Part shown: one piece after another, positions 26,548-35,826 of the stretch | Position numbering within the stretch: position 1 is the stretch's first letter | Layout of the letters: every line of letters starts with the position of its first letter | Assembly: GCF_004348545.1 (NCBI RefSeq) | Contig: NZ_SMKL01000019.1 | Location: 1-64,000, forward strand | Reading direction: 5' to 3' | Source: Jiangella ureilytica | GTDB lineage: Bacteria > Actinomycetota > Actinomycetes > Jiangellales > Jiangellaceae | Length of the DNA stretch: 64,000 nt | Position numbers and translations under genes: made by a program | The notes under the pieces: model-generated | Told to the model about the DNA's origin: nothing | Databases searched by the model: none | The model's input: the letters and a program-made list of their open reading frames with translations, nothing else

Positions 26548-26612
26548 CTCATGGCGCCGCGGGGAACGTGAGGGTGACGGTGGCGCCGTCGCCGGGCCGG
26601 CCGTCGATGACC
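26548..26612 (-). repeat. 65-bp perfect direct repeat, right copy (attR-like)
   Basis: This copy is the functional 3' end of the sensor-kinase gene. Its left partner at 25249-25313 lies 1299 bp away. Homology stops abruptly on both sides. Confidence 0.9.
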
Positions 26613-27766
26613 ATGGTGCCGTCGTGGGCGTGCACGATCTCGTCGACCAGCGCGAGCCCGAGGCCGAGCCGCGGGTGGTGGCCGTTGCCGTTGGCGCCGG
26701 GACCGCGGTGGAAGCGCTGGGTAAGCTCGGCAGCCAGCTTCGGGTCGAGGCCGGCGCCGTCATCGATGACGGCGATCCGCACGGTGCCGCCGGACGCGTC
26801 CGAGCGCGTCAGCCCCAGCGTGATGGTGCCGCCGCGCGCGACGTGGTCCATGGCGTTGTCGACCAGGGCGGCGACGGCGCGGCGCAGCGCGCTGGGCACG
26901 CCGGTGACGACGTGCGAGTCGCCCGGCACGCTGTCGACGACGAGGTCGACGCCGGCCTCGTCGGCGGTGGCGGCGAAGGAGTCCTTGACCTCGGTGGCGA
27001 CGCGGGCGAGGTCGACGGGCTGCCGCGCCTCGGGCCGGTTCCGCATCTCCGCCGACAGCAGCATGTCGTTGACGATGTCGGTGAGCACCCGCGCGTCGTC
27101 GACCAGCTGGTCGATCTCCTGCCGCTGGTCGTCGTCGGTACTGGGACGGCGTTGCAGCAGCTGGGCGCGGGTGTGCAGGATCGCCAGCGGGGTGCGCAGC
27201 TCGTGGCTGGCGTCGGCGACGAACCGGCGCTGCGAGACGAGCGCGTCGCCGAGCGGGCGGACGGCGCGCCGGGCCACCAGCCAGCCGAGCCCGGCCGCGG
27301 CCAGCGCGCCGACGACGCCGACCAGGATGGACAGCCGGGCCAGCCGCTCGGTCTCCTCCTGCTGCTCGGTGAAGTTCGTCACCGCGGCGACCCGCTCGCC
27401 GTCGACCACGTCGACGTGGGCGAGGAACGGGGTGTCGCACACCTCGAACCGCCGCGTCCCCGCGGCCAGCTCGTCGACGGCGGCGCTGACGTCTGCCTCG
27501 GAGCAGTCGGGCGGGACGCCGTCGATGATCGTGCCGCCCGACGCCGGCGCGGAGTCCGCGAGCTTCGACTGCAGCTTGTGGTCGGTGGCGGAGATCCGCT
27601 CCTGCCCGCTGATGGAGTAGACCAGCGCGATGATGACGGCGATGACCAGCGCGACGGCGACCCCCGTCTGCACCGCGACGACGAACGACGCCCGCCGCAG
27701 CAGCCGCCGGTCGGCGGGTGCGGGAAGCGGTCGGCGGCGCTGGGAGCCGCCTCGGCGCCAGCTCAA
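26549..27766 (-). CDS. Sensor histidine kinase
   Basis: A 405-residue membrane kinase. Two transmembrane helices (about residues 30-52 and 145-165) bracket an extracytoplasmic domain of about 90 residues with two Cys. HAMP-like ARRAVRPLGDAL is followed by the dimerisation box FVADASHELRTPLAIL (phospho-His), then DNAMDHV (N box), DDGAGLD (G1) and GLGLALVDEI (G2). It overlaps the response-regulator stop by 4 bp. Its last 63 bp are duplicated beyond the RelA/SpoT island. The signal is unknown. Confidence 0.9.
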   Translation of the reverse strand: MSWRRGGSQRRRPLPAPADRRLLRRASFVVAVQTGVAVALVIAVIIALVYSISGQERISATDHKLQSKLADSAPASGGTIIDGVPPDCSEADVSAAVDELAAGTRRFEVCDTPFLAHVDVVDGERVAAVTNFTEQQEETERLARLSILVGVVGALAAAGLGWLVARRAVRPLGDALVSQRRFVADASHELRTPLAILHTRAQLLQRRPSTDDDQRQEIDQLVDDARVLTDIVNDMLLSAEMRNRPEARQPVDLARVATEVKDSFAATADEAGVDLVVDSVPGDSHVVTGVPSALRRAVAALVDNAMDHVARGGTITLGLTRSDASGGTVRIAVIDDGAGLDPKLAAELTQRFHRGPGANGNGHHPRLGLGLALVDEIVHAHDGTMVIDGRPGDGATVTLTFPAAP

Positions 27767-28431
27767 GCGGACCCCATCCGGTAGCCGAGGCCGTGGACGG
27801 TGCGGATGACGTCACGGCCGAGTTTCCTGCGCAGATAGTAGACGTAGGTGTCGACGGCGCCGGGGCTGTCGGCGTCCTGGAACACCAGTCGCCGCAGCTC
27901 ATCGCGAGTGAAGACCTGCGACGGGTGGGCGGCGAACAGCTGCAGCAGCTCGTTCTCGCGGCCGGACAGCTCGATCGGCACATCGCCGCCGACCACCCGC
28001 CGCGCAGTGACGTCGAGGTGCCGCTCGCCGAGATCGAGCCGGGTCGAGCTGTCGGTGTGCCGGCGCAACAGCGCGCGCAGCCGGGCCAGCAGCTCGTCGA
28101 TCTCGAACGGCTTGACCACGTAGTCCTCGGCGCCGGCGTCCAGGCCCTCGACGCGGTCCTCGGTGGTGCCGCGGGCGGTCAGGATGAGGGTCGGCGTCGT
28201 GACGCCCTTGGCGCGCAGCCGGCGCACGAGGTCGACGCCCTCGATGGCCGGCAGCCCGCGGTCGATGACCATGACGGCGTACTGGTGCGTGAGCGCGCGG
28301 TGCAGCCCCGAGTGGCCGTCGCGGGCGACGTCGACGGTGTAGCCCTCGCCGCTGAACAGCCGGTCCAGGAGCGCCGCCAGCTTGGCGTCGTCCTCGACCA
28401 GCAGCAGCGTGCGATGCTCCGCGCCCGTCAT
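27763..28431 (-). CDS. OmpR-family response regulator
   Basis: A 222-residue regulator. The receiver domain has EDD near residue 13, the phospho-acceptor in VMVIDRGLPA (about residue 55) and the conserved Lys in EDYVVKPF. The winged-helix DNA-binding domain ends with VDTYVYYLRRKLGRDVIRTVHGLGYRM. It is transcribed with the kinase and probably controls itself through the tandem 11-bp repeats at 28454-28475. Downstream targets are not evident here. Confidence 0.92.
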   Translation of the reverse strand: MTGAEHRTLLLVEDDAKLAALLDRLFSGEGYTVDVARDGHSGLHRALTHQYAVMVIDRGLPAIEGVDLVRRLRAKGVTTPTLILTARGTTEDRVEGLDAGAEDYVVKPFEIDELLARLRALLRRHTDSSTRLDLGERHLDVTARRVVGGDVPIELSGRENELLQLFAAHPSQVFTRDELRRLVFQDADSPGAVDTYVYYLRRKLGRDVIRTVHGLGYRMGSA

Positions 28432-28453
28432 GACCTCGATGTTCGCACGTCCG

Positions 28454-28475
28454 CTCTGAGGTTCCTCTGAGATTC
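28454..28475. promoter_or_regulatory. Tandem 11-bp direct repeat, OmpR-type operator
   Basis: CTCTGAGGTTC is followed immediately by CTCTGAGATTC. Head-to-tail repeats with an 11-bp period are the usual binding pattern for OmpR-family dimers. The site lies 23 bp upstream of the response-regulator start, so autoregulation is likely. Confidence 0.7.
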
Positions 28476-28578
28476 GCGCCGAACCATGAGATCACGAGCC
28501 GGCGACAACGCAACCGCTCCGAGGCTCGTCTATCAGGGCAGAGGGGGCCGGGTGGTTCGGGTCGCAGAGAGGCTGAGG

Positions 28579-29262
28579 ATGAGCACAGAAGGCGCGATCG
28601 AGGTCCGGCCCGCCAGCGAGGACGACCTGCGTCGTACCGCGGCGCTGCACGTCGCCGAGCTTCCGCACGGCCTGTTCCCGCGGCTCGGCGAGGGCTTCGT
28701 CCGGCGGTGGCAGCGTGCGCACATCGAGTCGGCGTACGGCGTCCTGCTGGTCGCCGCGCGCGGCGGCGAGGTGCTCGGGTTCCTGCTCGGCACCACCGAC
28801 CGGCCGGCCAACGTGGCGTGGATACTCGGCCACCACCGCCGCGAGCTCATGACGGCCGGGCTGCGGGCGCTGCTGTCCCGGCCCGCGCTGGCCCTCGGGT
28901 TCGTCCGGACGCGCGGGCCGCGGTACGCGCGGCGGTTGTTCGGACGGGGCGCGTCGGCCCGCGTGGCCGGCCGCGGTGACGTTCCGGAGGCCGGCTTCGG
29001 CTCCATCGCGGTGCTCGAGGCGATCGTCGTGGCGCCCGCCGCCCGCGGCGAGTCGGTGGGCACGGCATTGTCCGAGGAGTTCCTCTCGATCGTCGCGGCG
29101 GCCGGCGGCGACCGCGTCGAGCTGGTCACGAAGGCGGGTGCCCGCGGTGCGGCCGGGTTCTACGAACGGGCCGGCTGGCGCCGCGTCGGCAGCCACGTCG
29201 ACCGCGACGGCGACGAGGTCCACACGTACCGGATCGACCCACGGTTCGTGCGAGCTCGATGA
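28579..29262 (+). CDS. GNAT family N-acetyltransferase
   Basis: A 227-residue protein. IEVRPASEDDLRRTAALHV opens the fold, IAVLEAIVVAPAARGESVG is strand beta4 with a weak acetyl-CoA loop, and GAAGFYERAGWRRVG is the typical C-terminal motif. Between them is an insertion of about 70 basic residues (HHRRELMTAGLRALLSRPAL...) found in some actinobacterial members. Substrate unknown. GAGAGG and GAGG precede ATG 28579; the earlier start at 28486 is rejected because it covers the regulator's promoter. Its stop overlaps the next start (ATGA). Confidence 0.75.
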   Translation: MSTEGAIEVRPASEDDLRRTAALHVAELPHGLFPRLGEGFVRRWQRAHIESAYGVLLVAARGGEVLGFLLGTTDRPANVAWILGHHRRELMTAGLRALLSRPALALGFVRTRGPRYARRLFGRGASARVAGRGDVPEAGFGSIAVLEAIVVAPAARGESVGTALSEEFLSIVAAAGGDRVELVTKAGARGAAGFYERAGWRRVGSHVDRDGDEVHTYRIDPRFVRAR

Positions 29263-30272
29263 CCGGTCGCGACGTCGGCCGCCGCGGCTTCCTCCTGGGG
29301 GCGACGGCGGCAGCGGTGGCCGCGCTGGCGGGATGCGGAGCCGGCGAGCCGACGCAGCCGCGCACCGGCCGGGCGCTACTGCGGCCGGCCCAGAAGCAGC
29401 CGGCGGGTCCGGCGCCGGAGCCCCCGTTACCGGTGCCGGACCTTCCGGTGGTGTCACCGTGGGTCGCGGGCGAGAACGAGATCTCGCCGGAGATCAAGCT
29501 GGCGGCGGCCCGGGTGCTGGAGGCGCTGGGGACGGTGCCCGACGGTGTCGCCGCCGGGCCCGCGGGGGACCGGCTGGCGGCCGCCGGGGCAGACCCCGCG
29601 CTCGCCGCGGCGGCGGGTCCGCTGCTCCCGCCCGCAGCGCCCGCCGTCACGCAGATCGTCTATCCGCAGTACGGCGGGCTCGAGCGCGACACCGCGAGCG
29701 TCATGGCGGTGCTGCGCCAGACCTGGGTCGACGGCGACGAGCTGCGCGACCGGCTGGTGACGGCGGACGTGCGGCTGCGGCGGGCCGGCGGCATCTGGAC
29801 GGTGAGCGAGCTGCACCCCGTCGCGCCGCAACCCGACGCCGCCGCCGCCCTGCGCGGACCGGCCGCCGAGCTCGCCGCGTCACCCCGGGTGCTGCTGCCG
29901 AACGCGGCCGCCGCGGATCTCGCGGCTGGGATCGTCGACGCGAGGGTGGTCGCGGCGCTGCTGGCGCTGGTTCGGACCTACGAGCTGGCGGTGACGGTGT
30001 TCCGCGGCGGCCACCCGGAGAACGTGTTCGGCACCGATCGCACCAGCAACCACACCCGCGGCCGCGCCGTCGACATCTGGGCGGTCGACGGCCGGCCGGT
30101 GGTGTCGATGGGCAAGGACGAGCCGTTCCTGCTCGACTTCCTCGCCGCGGTGCGCTCGACCGGCAGCGACGAGGTCGGTGGCCCCGTGGATCCCGACGGC
30201 CCCGGCGGCACGCACTTCGCCGACGCCCTGCACCGCGACCACGTCCACCTCGGCTTCGAACGCGCCGCCTGA
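29259..30272 (+). CDS. Tat-exported lipoprotein with an M15-like (VanY/D,D-peptidase) domain
   Basis: A 337-residue protein. The N-terminus has a twin-arginine signal (GRRGFLLGA) ending in the lipobox LAGC. A Pro-rich linker and a helical region of about 150 residues lead to the C-terminal domain with NHTRGRAVDIWAVDG and ALHRDHVHLGF, which resemble the zinc-ligand motifs (HxxGxAxD and DxxHxH) of M15 peptidases. It may trim peptidoglycan stem peptides, but some relatives are catalytically untested. It is translationally coupled to the GNAT gene by a 4-bp overlap. Confidence 0.7.
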   Translation: MTGRDVGRRGFLLGATAAAVAALAGCGAGEPTQPRTGRALLRPAQKQPAGPAPEPPLPVPDLPVVSPWVAGENEISPEIKLAAARVLEALGTVPDGVAAGPAGDRLAAAGADPALAAAAGPLLPPAAPAVTQIVYPQYGGLERDTASVMAVLRQTWVDGDELRDRLVTADVRLRRAGGIWTVSELHPVAPQPDAAAALRGPAAELAASPRVLLPNAAAADLAAGIVDARVVAALLALVRTYELAVTVFRGGHPENVFGTDRTSNHTRGRAVDIWAVDGRPVVSMGKDEPFLLDFLAAVRSTGSDEVGGPVDPDGPGGTHFADALHRDHVHLGFERAA

Positions 30273-30332
30273 GCAGTCATGGGGACCGTGGGCTTCCGCC
30301 CGCCATGGCGGGGCAACTCGTCCGGCGTCGCG

Positions 30333-30378
30333 TCGAGGGCGAGTGACCACTGCTGGAGCAGCGGTCACTCGCCCTCGA
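30333..30378. terminator. Strong bidirectional hairpin
   Basis: TCGAGGGCGAGTGACC and GGTCACTCGCCCTCGA form a perfect 16-bp stem, with an inner CTGCT/AGCAG stem and a GG loop. It lies between converging genes and would stop both transcripts. Confidence 0.88.
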
Positions 30379-30396
30379 GACGCAGCGGTCAGTGCC

Positions 30397-31260
<864 letters not shown>

Positions 31261-31261
31261 C

Positions 31262-31289
31262 TAACCGGTTCATCAGTTTGTGGCGGTTA
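31262..31289. promoter_or_regulatory. Inverted repeat in the divergent hydrolase/CGNR promoter region
   Basis: TAACCG and CGGTTA form an interrupted inverted repeat with 16 bp between arms, and AACCGGTT within it is itself a palindrome. Lying 31 bp from the hydrolase start, it may be an operator shared by the divergent genes; the CGNR protein is one possible binder. Confidence 0.35.
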
Positions 31290-31371
31290 TAAGCCAGATC
31301 GAAGCACGGCTATTCCAACCTGTCAATGGATGTGATGGGGTTAGAATGGGAGCGGACCGGAAGGATCAGTC

Positions 31372-31863
31372 ATGACGACGCTGCTGCTCGACCTCGTGAA
31401 CTCGCGCATCGTGTACCCCGACGGGCCGCGCGACGAGCTCGCCGGCGACGCCGCCGCACGCGCCTGGCTGCGTGAGCGCGGGGCCCAGGGCACGCCCGAA
31501 GAGATCGCCGACGCCCGCGCCGTCCGGCCGTTGCTGGCCGCCGTCATCCGCGGCGAGCGGTCGCTCGACACGCTGGAGCCGTGGGTGGGCGTCATGCGCC
31601 GGCGGGCCCGGCTCACCCGCGACGGCCTCATCTGGGACGACGACGTGCCCGCCGGCCGCCGCGTCGGAGCGCGCGCCGTCGAGGAATGGGCCGCGCTGCA
31701 AGGACCCGAAGGCTCCCGCATCCGGCCCTGCGCCGCCCACGACTGCCAGCACTTCCTGGTCGACAACAGCCGGGGCAACGCGCGCAAATGGCATTCGATG
31801 GAGATCTGCGGCAACCGAGCCAAGGCCCGTCGTCACTATGCGCGGTCGAAGTCGGAGGGCTAG
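31372..31863 (+). CDS. ABATE/CGNR zinc-finger regulator
   Basis: A 163-residue protein. The N-terminal ABATE-type domain (LLLDLVNSRIV...) is followed by the C-terminal CGNR zinc finger: RPCAAHDCQHFLVDNSRGNARK then WHSMEICGNRAKARRHYAR, giving Cys ligands in CxxxxxC and the C of CGNR. Such proteins are presumed actinobacterial and proteobacterial stress-linked DNA-binding regulators. A TAGAAT hexamer about 24 bp upstream is a possible -10. The divergent hydrolase gene is the probable target by position. Confidence 0.85.
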   Translation: MTTLLLDLVNSRIVYPDGPRDELAGDAAARAWLRERGAQGTPEEIADARAVRPLLAAVIRGERSLDTLEPWVGVMRRRARLTRDGLIWDDDVPAGRRVGARAVEEWAALQGPEGSRIRPCAAHDCQHFLVDNSRGNARKWHSMEICGNRAKARRHYARSKSEG

Positions 31864-31912
31864 GGGCGGTCGCTCGCCGCTACGCGCCTGGGCGGGGGTT
31901 CCGGGCGGAGAG

Positions 31913-31993
31913 TCGGAGGTTGCGCCGGCTCCGCTTCGCGGCGGTGAAGCATGCCGCGTGCGCTCTTGACGCCGGCTCCACATCCTCCGACCC
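31913..31993. repeat. Imperfect inverted repeat after the CGNR gene
   Basis: GTCGGAGG...GCCGGC at 31913-31930 is partly complementary to GCCGGC...CCTCCGAC at 31972-31993. Otherwise the 211-bp gap to the VOC gene shows nothing. It may act as a terminator between converging genes. Confidence 0.35.
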
Positions 31994-32074
31994 TCCACCC
32001 TCGATTCCGTGGCGGCTCGGCTTCGCTTTGCCGGCCTCGCCTCTCGGCGGTCGCGCTGGGTGTCTGGCGGTTGG

Positions 32075-32479
32075 TCAGTTGCCGAGTTCGGTGAAGAGGG
32101 TGAGCTGCAGGCCGCCGGGGGCGTCGAGGCGGGCGTTGAGGGAGTCCCACGGGGTCCGGGTCGGCTCGGCCAGGATCTCGGCGCCGCCGCCGGCCAGCCG
32201 CCGGGTCGTCTCGGCCGCGTCGTCGACCTCCATGGCGACGCGGATGTGGCCGGCCACCCGCCGGCCGACCTCGACGCGGTCGATGAACTCGGCCTGGTCC
32301 TGGTCGACGATCTCGATGGTCGCCCGGCCGGCGCCGAGCAGCATCACCCGGCCCTCGTCGGACGAGAAGTCGGCCAGCTCCGGCAGGTCCAGCACGTCGC
32401 GGTAGAACCGGACGGCCTCGTCGTAGTCGGGGACGGTCACGACGAGCCGCAGCTCGCGCACGGGAGTGATGTCGGTCAT
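32075..32479 (-). CDS. VOC (glyoxalase-like) family protein
   Basis: A 134-residue protein with LRLVVTVPDYDEAVRFYRDV at the start, typical of the first beta-alpha unit, and HIRVAMEVDDAAETTRRLAGG then PWDSLNARLDAPGGLQLTLF in the second. The position of the first usual His ligand holds Val, so the standard metal site looks incomplete and a binding or lyase function different from glyoxalase I is likely. ATG 32479 (MTDITPVREL) is chosen over 32551. Confidence 0.8.
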   Translation of the reverse strand: MTDITPVRELRLVVTVPDYDEAVRFYRDVLDLPELADFSSDEGRVMLLGAGRATIEIVDQDQAEFIDRVEVGRRVAGHIRVAMEVDDAAETTRRLAGGGAEILAEPTRTPWDSLNARLDAPGGLQLTLFTELGN

Positions 32480-32523
32480 GGCCTCAGTCTGGACGCCGCC
32501 GCCCCGCCGGACCAGGTCGTGTG

Positions 32524-33078
32524 ATGCTGGACCGCGTGACCATCCCGCCACACCTAGTCGTCATGGGCGTGTCCGGCTCCGGCAAGACGACGGTCGCGAC
32601 GCGGCTCGCCCAGCTGCTGGACCGGCCGTTCGCCGAGGCCGACGACATGCACCCGCCGGCCAACGTCGCCAAGATGGCGGCCGGCACGCCGCTGACCGAC
32701 GCCGACCGCGAGCCCTGGCTGCGCACCGTCCGCGACTGGCTCTCCTCGCAGGCCGAGCAGGGCCGCAGCGCCGTCGTCACCTGTTCTGCGCTGCGCCGGG
32801 CCTACCGCGACGTGCTGCGCGCGGCGGCCGGGGGCGTGCGGTTCGTGCACCTCGACGGCGACCCTGAGCTCATCGCCACCCGAATGAAGCAGCGCAAGGG
32901 CCACTTCATGCCCGCCAGCCTGCTGCGCTCGCAGCTGGACACCCTCGAGCCGCTCCAGCCCGGCGAGGACGGCGTGCGGGTGCCGATCGAGGGCACGCCC
33001 GGCGACATCGTCGCCGACGCGCTGCGCCGCCTCGGATTGGAAGGCGATCACGGAGCGACACCATACGGTCACGCGTAG
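32524..33078 (+). CDS. gntK: Gluconokinase
   Basis: A 184-residue P-loop kinase. GVSGSGKTTVATRLAQ is Walker A, FAEADDMHPPANVAKMAAGTPLTDADR is the conserved GntK substrate loop (cited in part), and TRMKQRKGHFMPASLL is the lid region. It phosphorylates D-gluconate to 6-phosphogluconate for the pentose phosphate or Entner-Doudoroff route. No gluconate permease is adjacent. Starts at 32521, 32524 and 32536 are all possible; 32524 is a compromise because no clear ribosome site separates them. Confidence 0.9.
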   Translation: MLDRVTIPPHLVVMGVSGSGKTTVATRLAQLLDRPFAEADDMHPPANVAKMAAGTPLTDADREPWLRTVRDWLSSQAEQGRSAVVTCSALRRAYRDVLRAAAGGVRFVHLDGDPELIATRMKQRKGHFMPASLLRSQLDTLEPLQPGEDGVRVPIEGTPGDIVADALRRLGLEGDHGATPYGHA

Positions 33079-33318
33079 TGATGTGATCGGGACCTCGGTT
33101 TCAGGAGTGGTACGCACCGGGTATACCCGCTCGGCGGGCAGGGCGCGGCGATGGTGGTCTCCGCTCGCGGGGGTGGCGGAGAAAGGTCGCTGCGCCGTGC
33201 CCGTCCCCGGGCGGGCCGCAGCGGCGCCGGGGCGCGGGTGGAACTCTCCCGCCGTCCCAGCCGTCTTCCCCTTGGCACGAGCGGCCACCCGGGCGCGCCA
33301 CCTACCATCGAAGACGTC

Positions 33319-35826
33319 ATGAGCACCGAACCTGAACCGGACCACGAGACGCGCCCTGAGAAGGGCGCGCGCTATCGCGCCGGCCGCCGCAAGCGGACCG
33401 GCTGGCGGCGCGTATTCAACTGGAAGGTCTTCGGCTTCACGGCGCTCGGCATGCTCCTGCTGGGTGCGGGGGCCGTCGGCGTCGCGTTCGCCATGATCGA
33501 CGTGCCGGAGCCGAACGACTTCTCGACCTCCGAGACGAGCATCGTCTACTGGGACGACGGCGAGACCGAGCTCGGCCGGTTCAGCGCAGAGAACCGCGAG
33601 ATCGTCGGCATCGAGGAGATCCCGCAGACCCTCCAGCAGGCCGTCGTGGCCGCCGAGGACCGCAGCTTCTACGAGAACTCCGGCTTCTCGGCCACCGGCA
33701 TGATCCGGGCCGGCTGGGACGCCCTGCGCGGCTCGTCCAGCGGCGGCGGCGGGTCGACCATCACCCAGCAGTACGTCAAGAACTACTACCTGACGCAGGA
33801 CCGCTCCTACACCCGCAAGCTGCGCGAGCTCGTCATCTCGGTGAAGATCGACCAGGACGTCGACAAGGACCAGATCCTGGCCGACTACCTCAACACCATC
33901 TGGTTCGGCCGCGGCACCTACGGGGTGCAGACGGCGTCGCGCTCGTACTTCGGCGCCGACGTCGCCGACCTCGACCTCGCGCAAAGCGCCGCGCTGGCCG
34001 CGATCCTGCGTTCGCCCACGCGCTACGACCCCACCCTGGGTCCCGAGAACGCCGAGCGGTTCGCCCAGCGCTTCCAGTACGTGCTCGACGGCATGGTGGC
34101 CACGGGCGCCATCGACGAGGCCACCGCCGCCGACACCGTCGCGCCCGAGGTGCTGCCCGAGCAGCAGGTCAACCGGTACGGCGGGCCCAACGGCTACCTG
34201 CTCATGATGGTCCGCGACGAGCTGCTCGCCATGGGCTACGACGAGCAGGAGATCGAGACCGGCGGGCTGCGCGTCACCTCCACGTTCAGCGCGGTGGCGC
34301 AGACGGCCGCGCTGCGGGCCATCGAGGAGGAGCGCCCCACCGAGGACGCCGACGGCGTGCGCATCGGCCTCGCGGCGGTGCGGCCGGGCGACGGCGCCGT
34401 GGTGGCGGTCTACGGCGGGCCCGACGCCGTCGCGCAGAGCTACAACGACGCCGTCGACGCCATCCCGCAGGCCGGGTCGACGGTGAAGCCGTTCGTGCTG
34501 GCAGCGGGACTGGAGAACGGGTACTCGCTGCGCAGCCGGTTCTGGGGCAACTCGCCGTTCGACCCGCCGGAGCTCGGCCCGCCCGTCAACAACCAGGGCA
34601 ACCGCGACTACGGCCGCAACGTCACCCTCGAGCGCGCGATGGAGAACTCCATCAACACCGCGTTCGTCGACCTCGCCATGGAGTTGGGGCCCGAGACGGT
34701 CGTCGACTCGCTGGTGCGGGCCGGCTTCCCCGACGACGAGCAGCTGCAGGCCAACCTCAACCCCCGCGTCGCCATCGGCATCGGCGGTGTCTCGGCGCTG
34801 AACATGGCCAACTCCTACGCCACGCTCGCGTCCCAAGGCCTGCATGCCGGCACCTACACCGTCCGGCAGATCGTCGACCGCGACGGCGCCGTGGCGTTCG
34901 AGCACGAGGCCGCGCCCGAGCGGGTCTTCGAGGAGGACGTCACCCGCGACGTCACGTACTCGCTCACCGAGACCGTCGACGGCGGCACCGCCGAGGTCGC
35001 ACGAGACCTCGACCGCCCCGTCGCCGCGAAGACCGGAACGCACGACGACCTCACGGCCTGGTTCAGCGGGTACACCCCGCAGCTGGCCGCGTCCGTCGTC
35101 TACTTCCGCGGCGACGGCACCGAGTCGCTCGACGGCGTCGGCGGCATGGAGAGCTTCAGCGGCGGCGCCTACCCGGGCCGCACGTGGACGGCGTTCATGG
35201 AGGCCGCGCTCGAGGGGCAGCCCGAGGAGGAGTTCCCCGAGCCGGCGAACATCCGCGGCGAGAACGGCAACGACGGCGGCGGCGACGAGCGCCCCGAGCG
35301 GCCGAACCGGCCCGATGATGACGACGACGACGAGAACGACGGCGGCGAGCGCGGCGAGGAGAACGGCGGCGGGAACGGCGACGAGAACGGCGAGGAGAAC
35401 GGCGCCGAGCAGCCCGGCGGCGACGAGTCCGGCGCCACGGAGTCCGGCACCGAGACCGGTGGCGACGAGTCAGGCGGGGCCGAGCCTGGCACCGAGTGGG
35501 GCGGCGACGAGTCCGGCGCCACGGAGTCCGGCACCGAGACCGGCGGCGACGAGTCCGGCGCGACCGAGTCCGGCACTGACTCCGGAACCGACACCGGCGA
35601 CACCGGCGACACGTCGGGCGACACGGGCACCGACGCCGGGACCGACACCGGAGCCGAGGGCGGCGCCGAGTCCGGCACCGACGCGGGCGACGAGAGCGGC
35701 ACGACCGCTCCGGACAGCCGGGCGAGTCAGGCGGCGGTGCTGCTGCTCGGCGCCGGTGCGCTCACGGTGGGCGGGCTCAGCCGGCGCGGCGGGCCGCGCG
35801 CGTGGCTCAGCGGCCGGAGGCGATGA
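33319..35826 (+). CDS. Class A penicillin-binding protein (glycosyltransferase and transpeptidase) with acidic tail
   Basis: An 835-residue bifunctional peptidoglycan synthase. A basic cytoplasmic N-terminus and one transmembrane helix (about residues 38-60) precede the GT51 domain with AAEDRSFYE (catalytic Glu, about residue 112) and GGSTITQQYVKNYYL. The transpeptidase has SxxK (AGSTVKP, about 388), SxN (SIN, about 444) and KTG (571-573). A roughly 170-residue Gly/Asp/Glu/Ser/Thr-rich tail with repeated GGDESGATESGTETGG units follows, then a weak hydrophobic end. No PASTA domain. ATG 33319 is chosen over an Arg-rich upstream extension. Its 3' end overlaps the reductase gene by 20 bp. Confidence 0.9.
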   Translation: MSTEPEPDHETRPEKGARYRAGRRKRTGWRRVFNWKVFGFTALGMLLLGAGAVGVAFAMIDVPEPNDFSTSETSIVYWDDGETELGRFSAENREIVGIEEIPQTLQQAVVAAEDRSFYENSGFSATGMIRAGWDALRGSSSGGGGSTITQQYVKNYYLTQDRSYTRKLRELVISVKIDQDVDKDQILADYLNTIWFGRGTYGVQTASRSYFGADVADLDLAQSAALAAILRSPTRYDPTLGPENAERFAQRFQYVLDGMVATGAIDEATAADTVAPEVLPEQQVNRYGGPNGYLLMMVRDELLAMGYDEQEIETGGLRVTSTFSAVAQTAALRAIEEERPTEDADGVRIGLAAVRPGDGAVVAVYGGPDAVAQSYNDAVDAIPQAGSTVKPFVLAAGLENGYSLRSRFWGNSPFDPPELGPPVNNQGNRDYGRNVTLERAMENSINTAFVDLAMELGPETVVDSLVRAGFPDDEQLQANLNPRVAIGIGGVSALNMANSYATLASQGLHAGTYTVRQIVDRDGAVAFEHEAAPERVFEEDVTRDVTYSLTETVDGGTAEVARDLDRPVAAKTGTHDDLTAWFSGYTPQLAASVVYFRGDGTESLDGVGGMESFSGGAYPGRTWTAFMEAALEGQPEEEFPEPANIRGENGNDGGGDERPERPNRPDDDDDDENDGGERGEENGGGNGDENGEENGAEQPGGDESGATESGTETGGDESGGAEPGTEWGGDESGATESGTETGGDESGATESGTDSGTDTGDTGDTSGDTGTDAGTDTGAEGGAESGTDAGDESGTTAPDSRASQAAVLLLGAGALTVGGLSRRGGPRAWLSGRRR

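Noticed and set aside
33151-33318. A longer N-terminus for the class A penicillin-binding protein
   Set aside because: The extension is Arg/Gly-rich and non-conserved in character; ATG 33319 gives the normal short basic cytoplasmic tail before the membrane helix.
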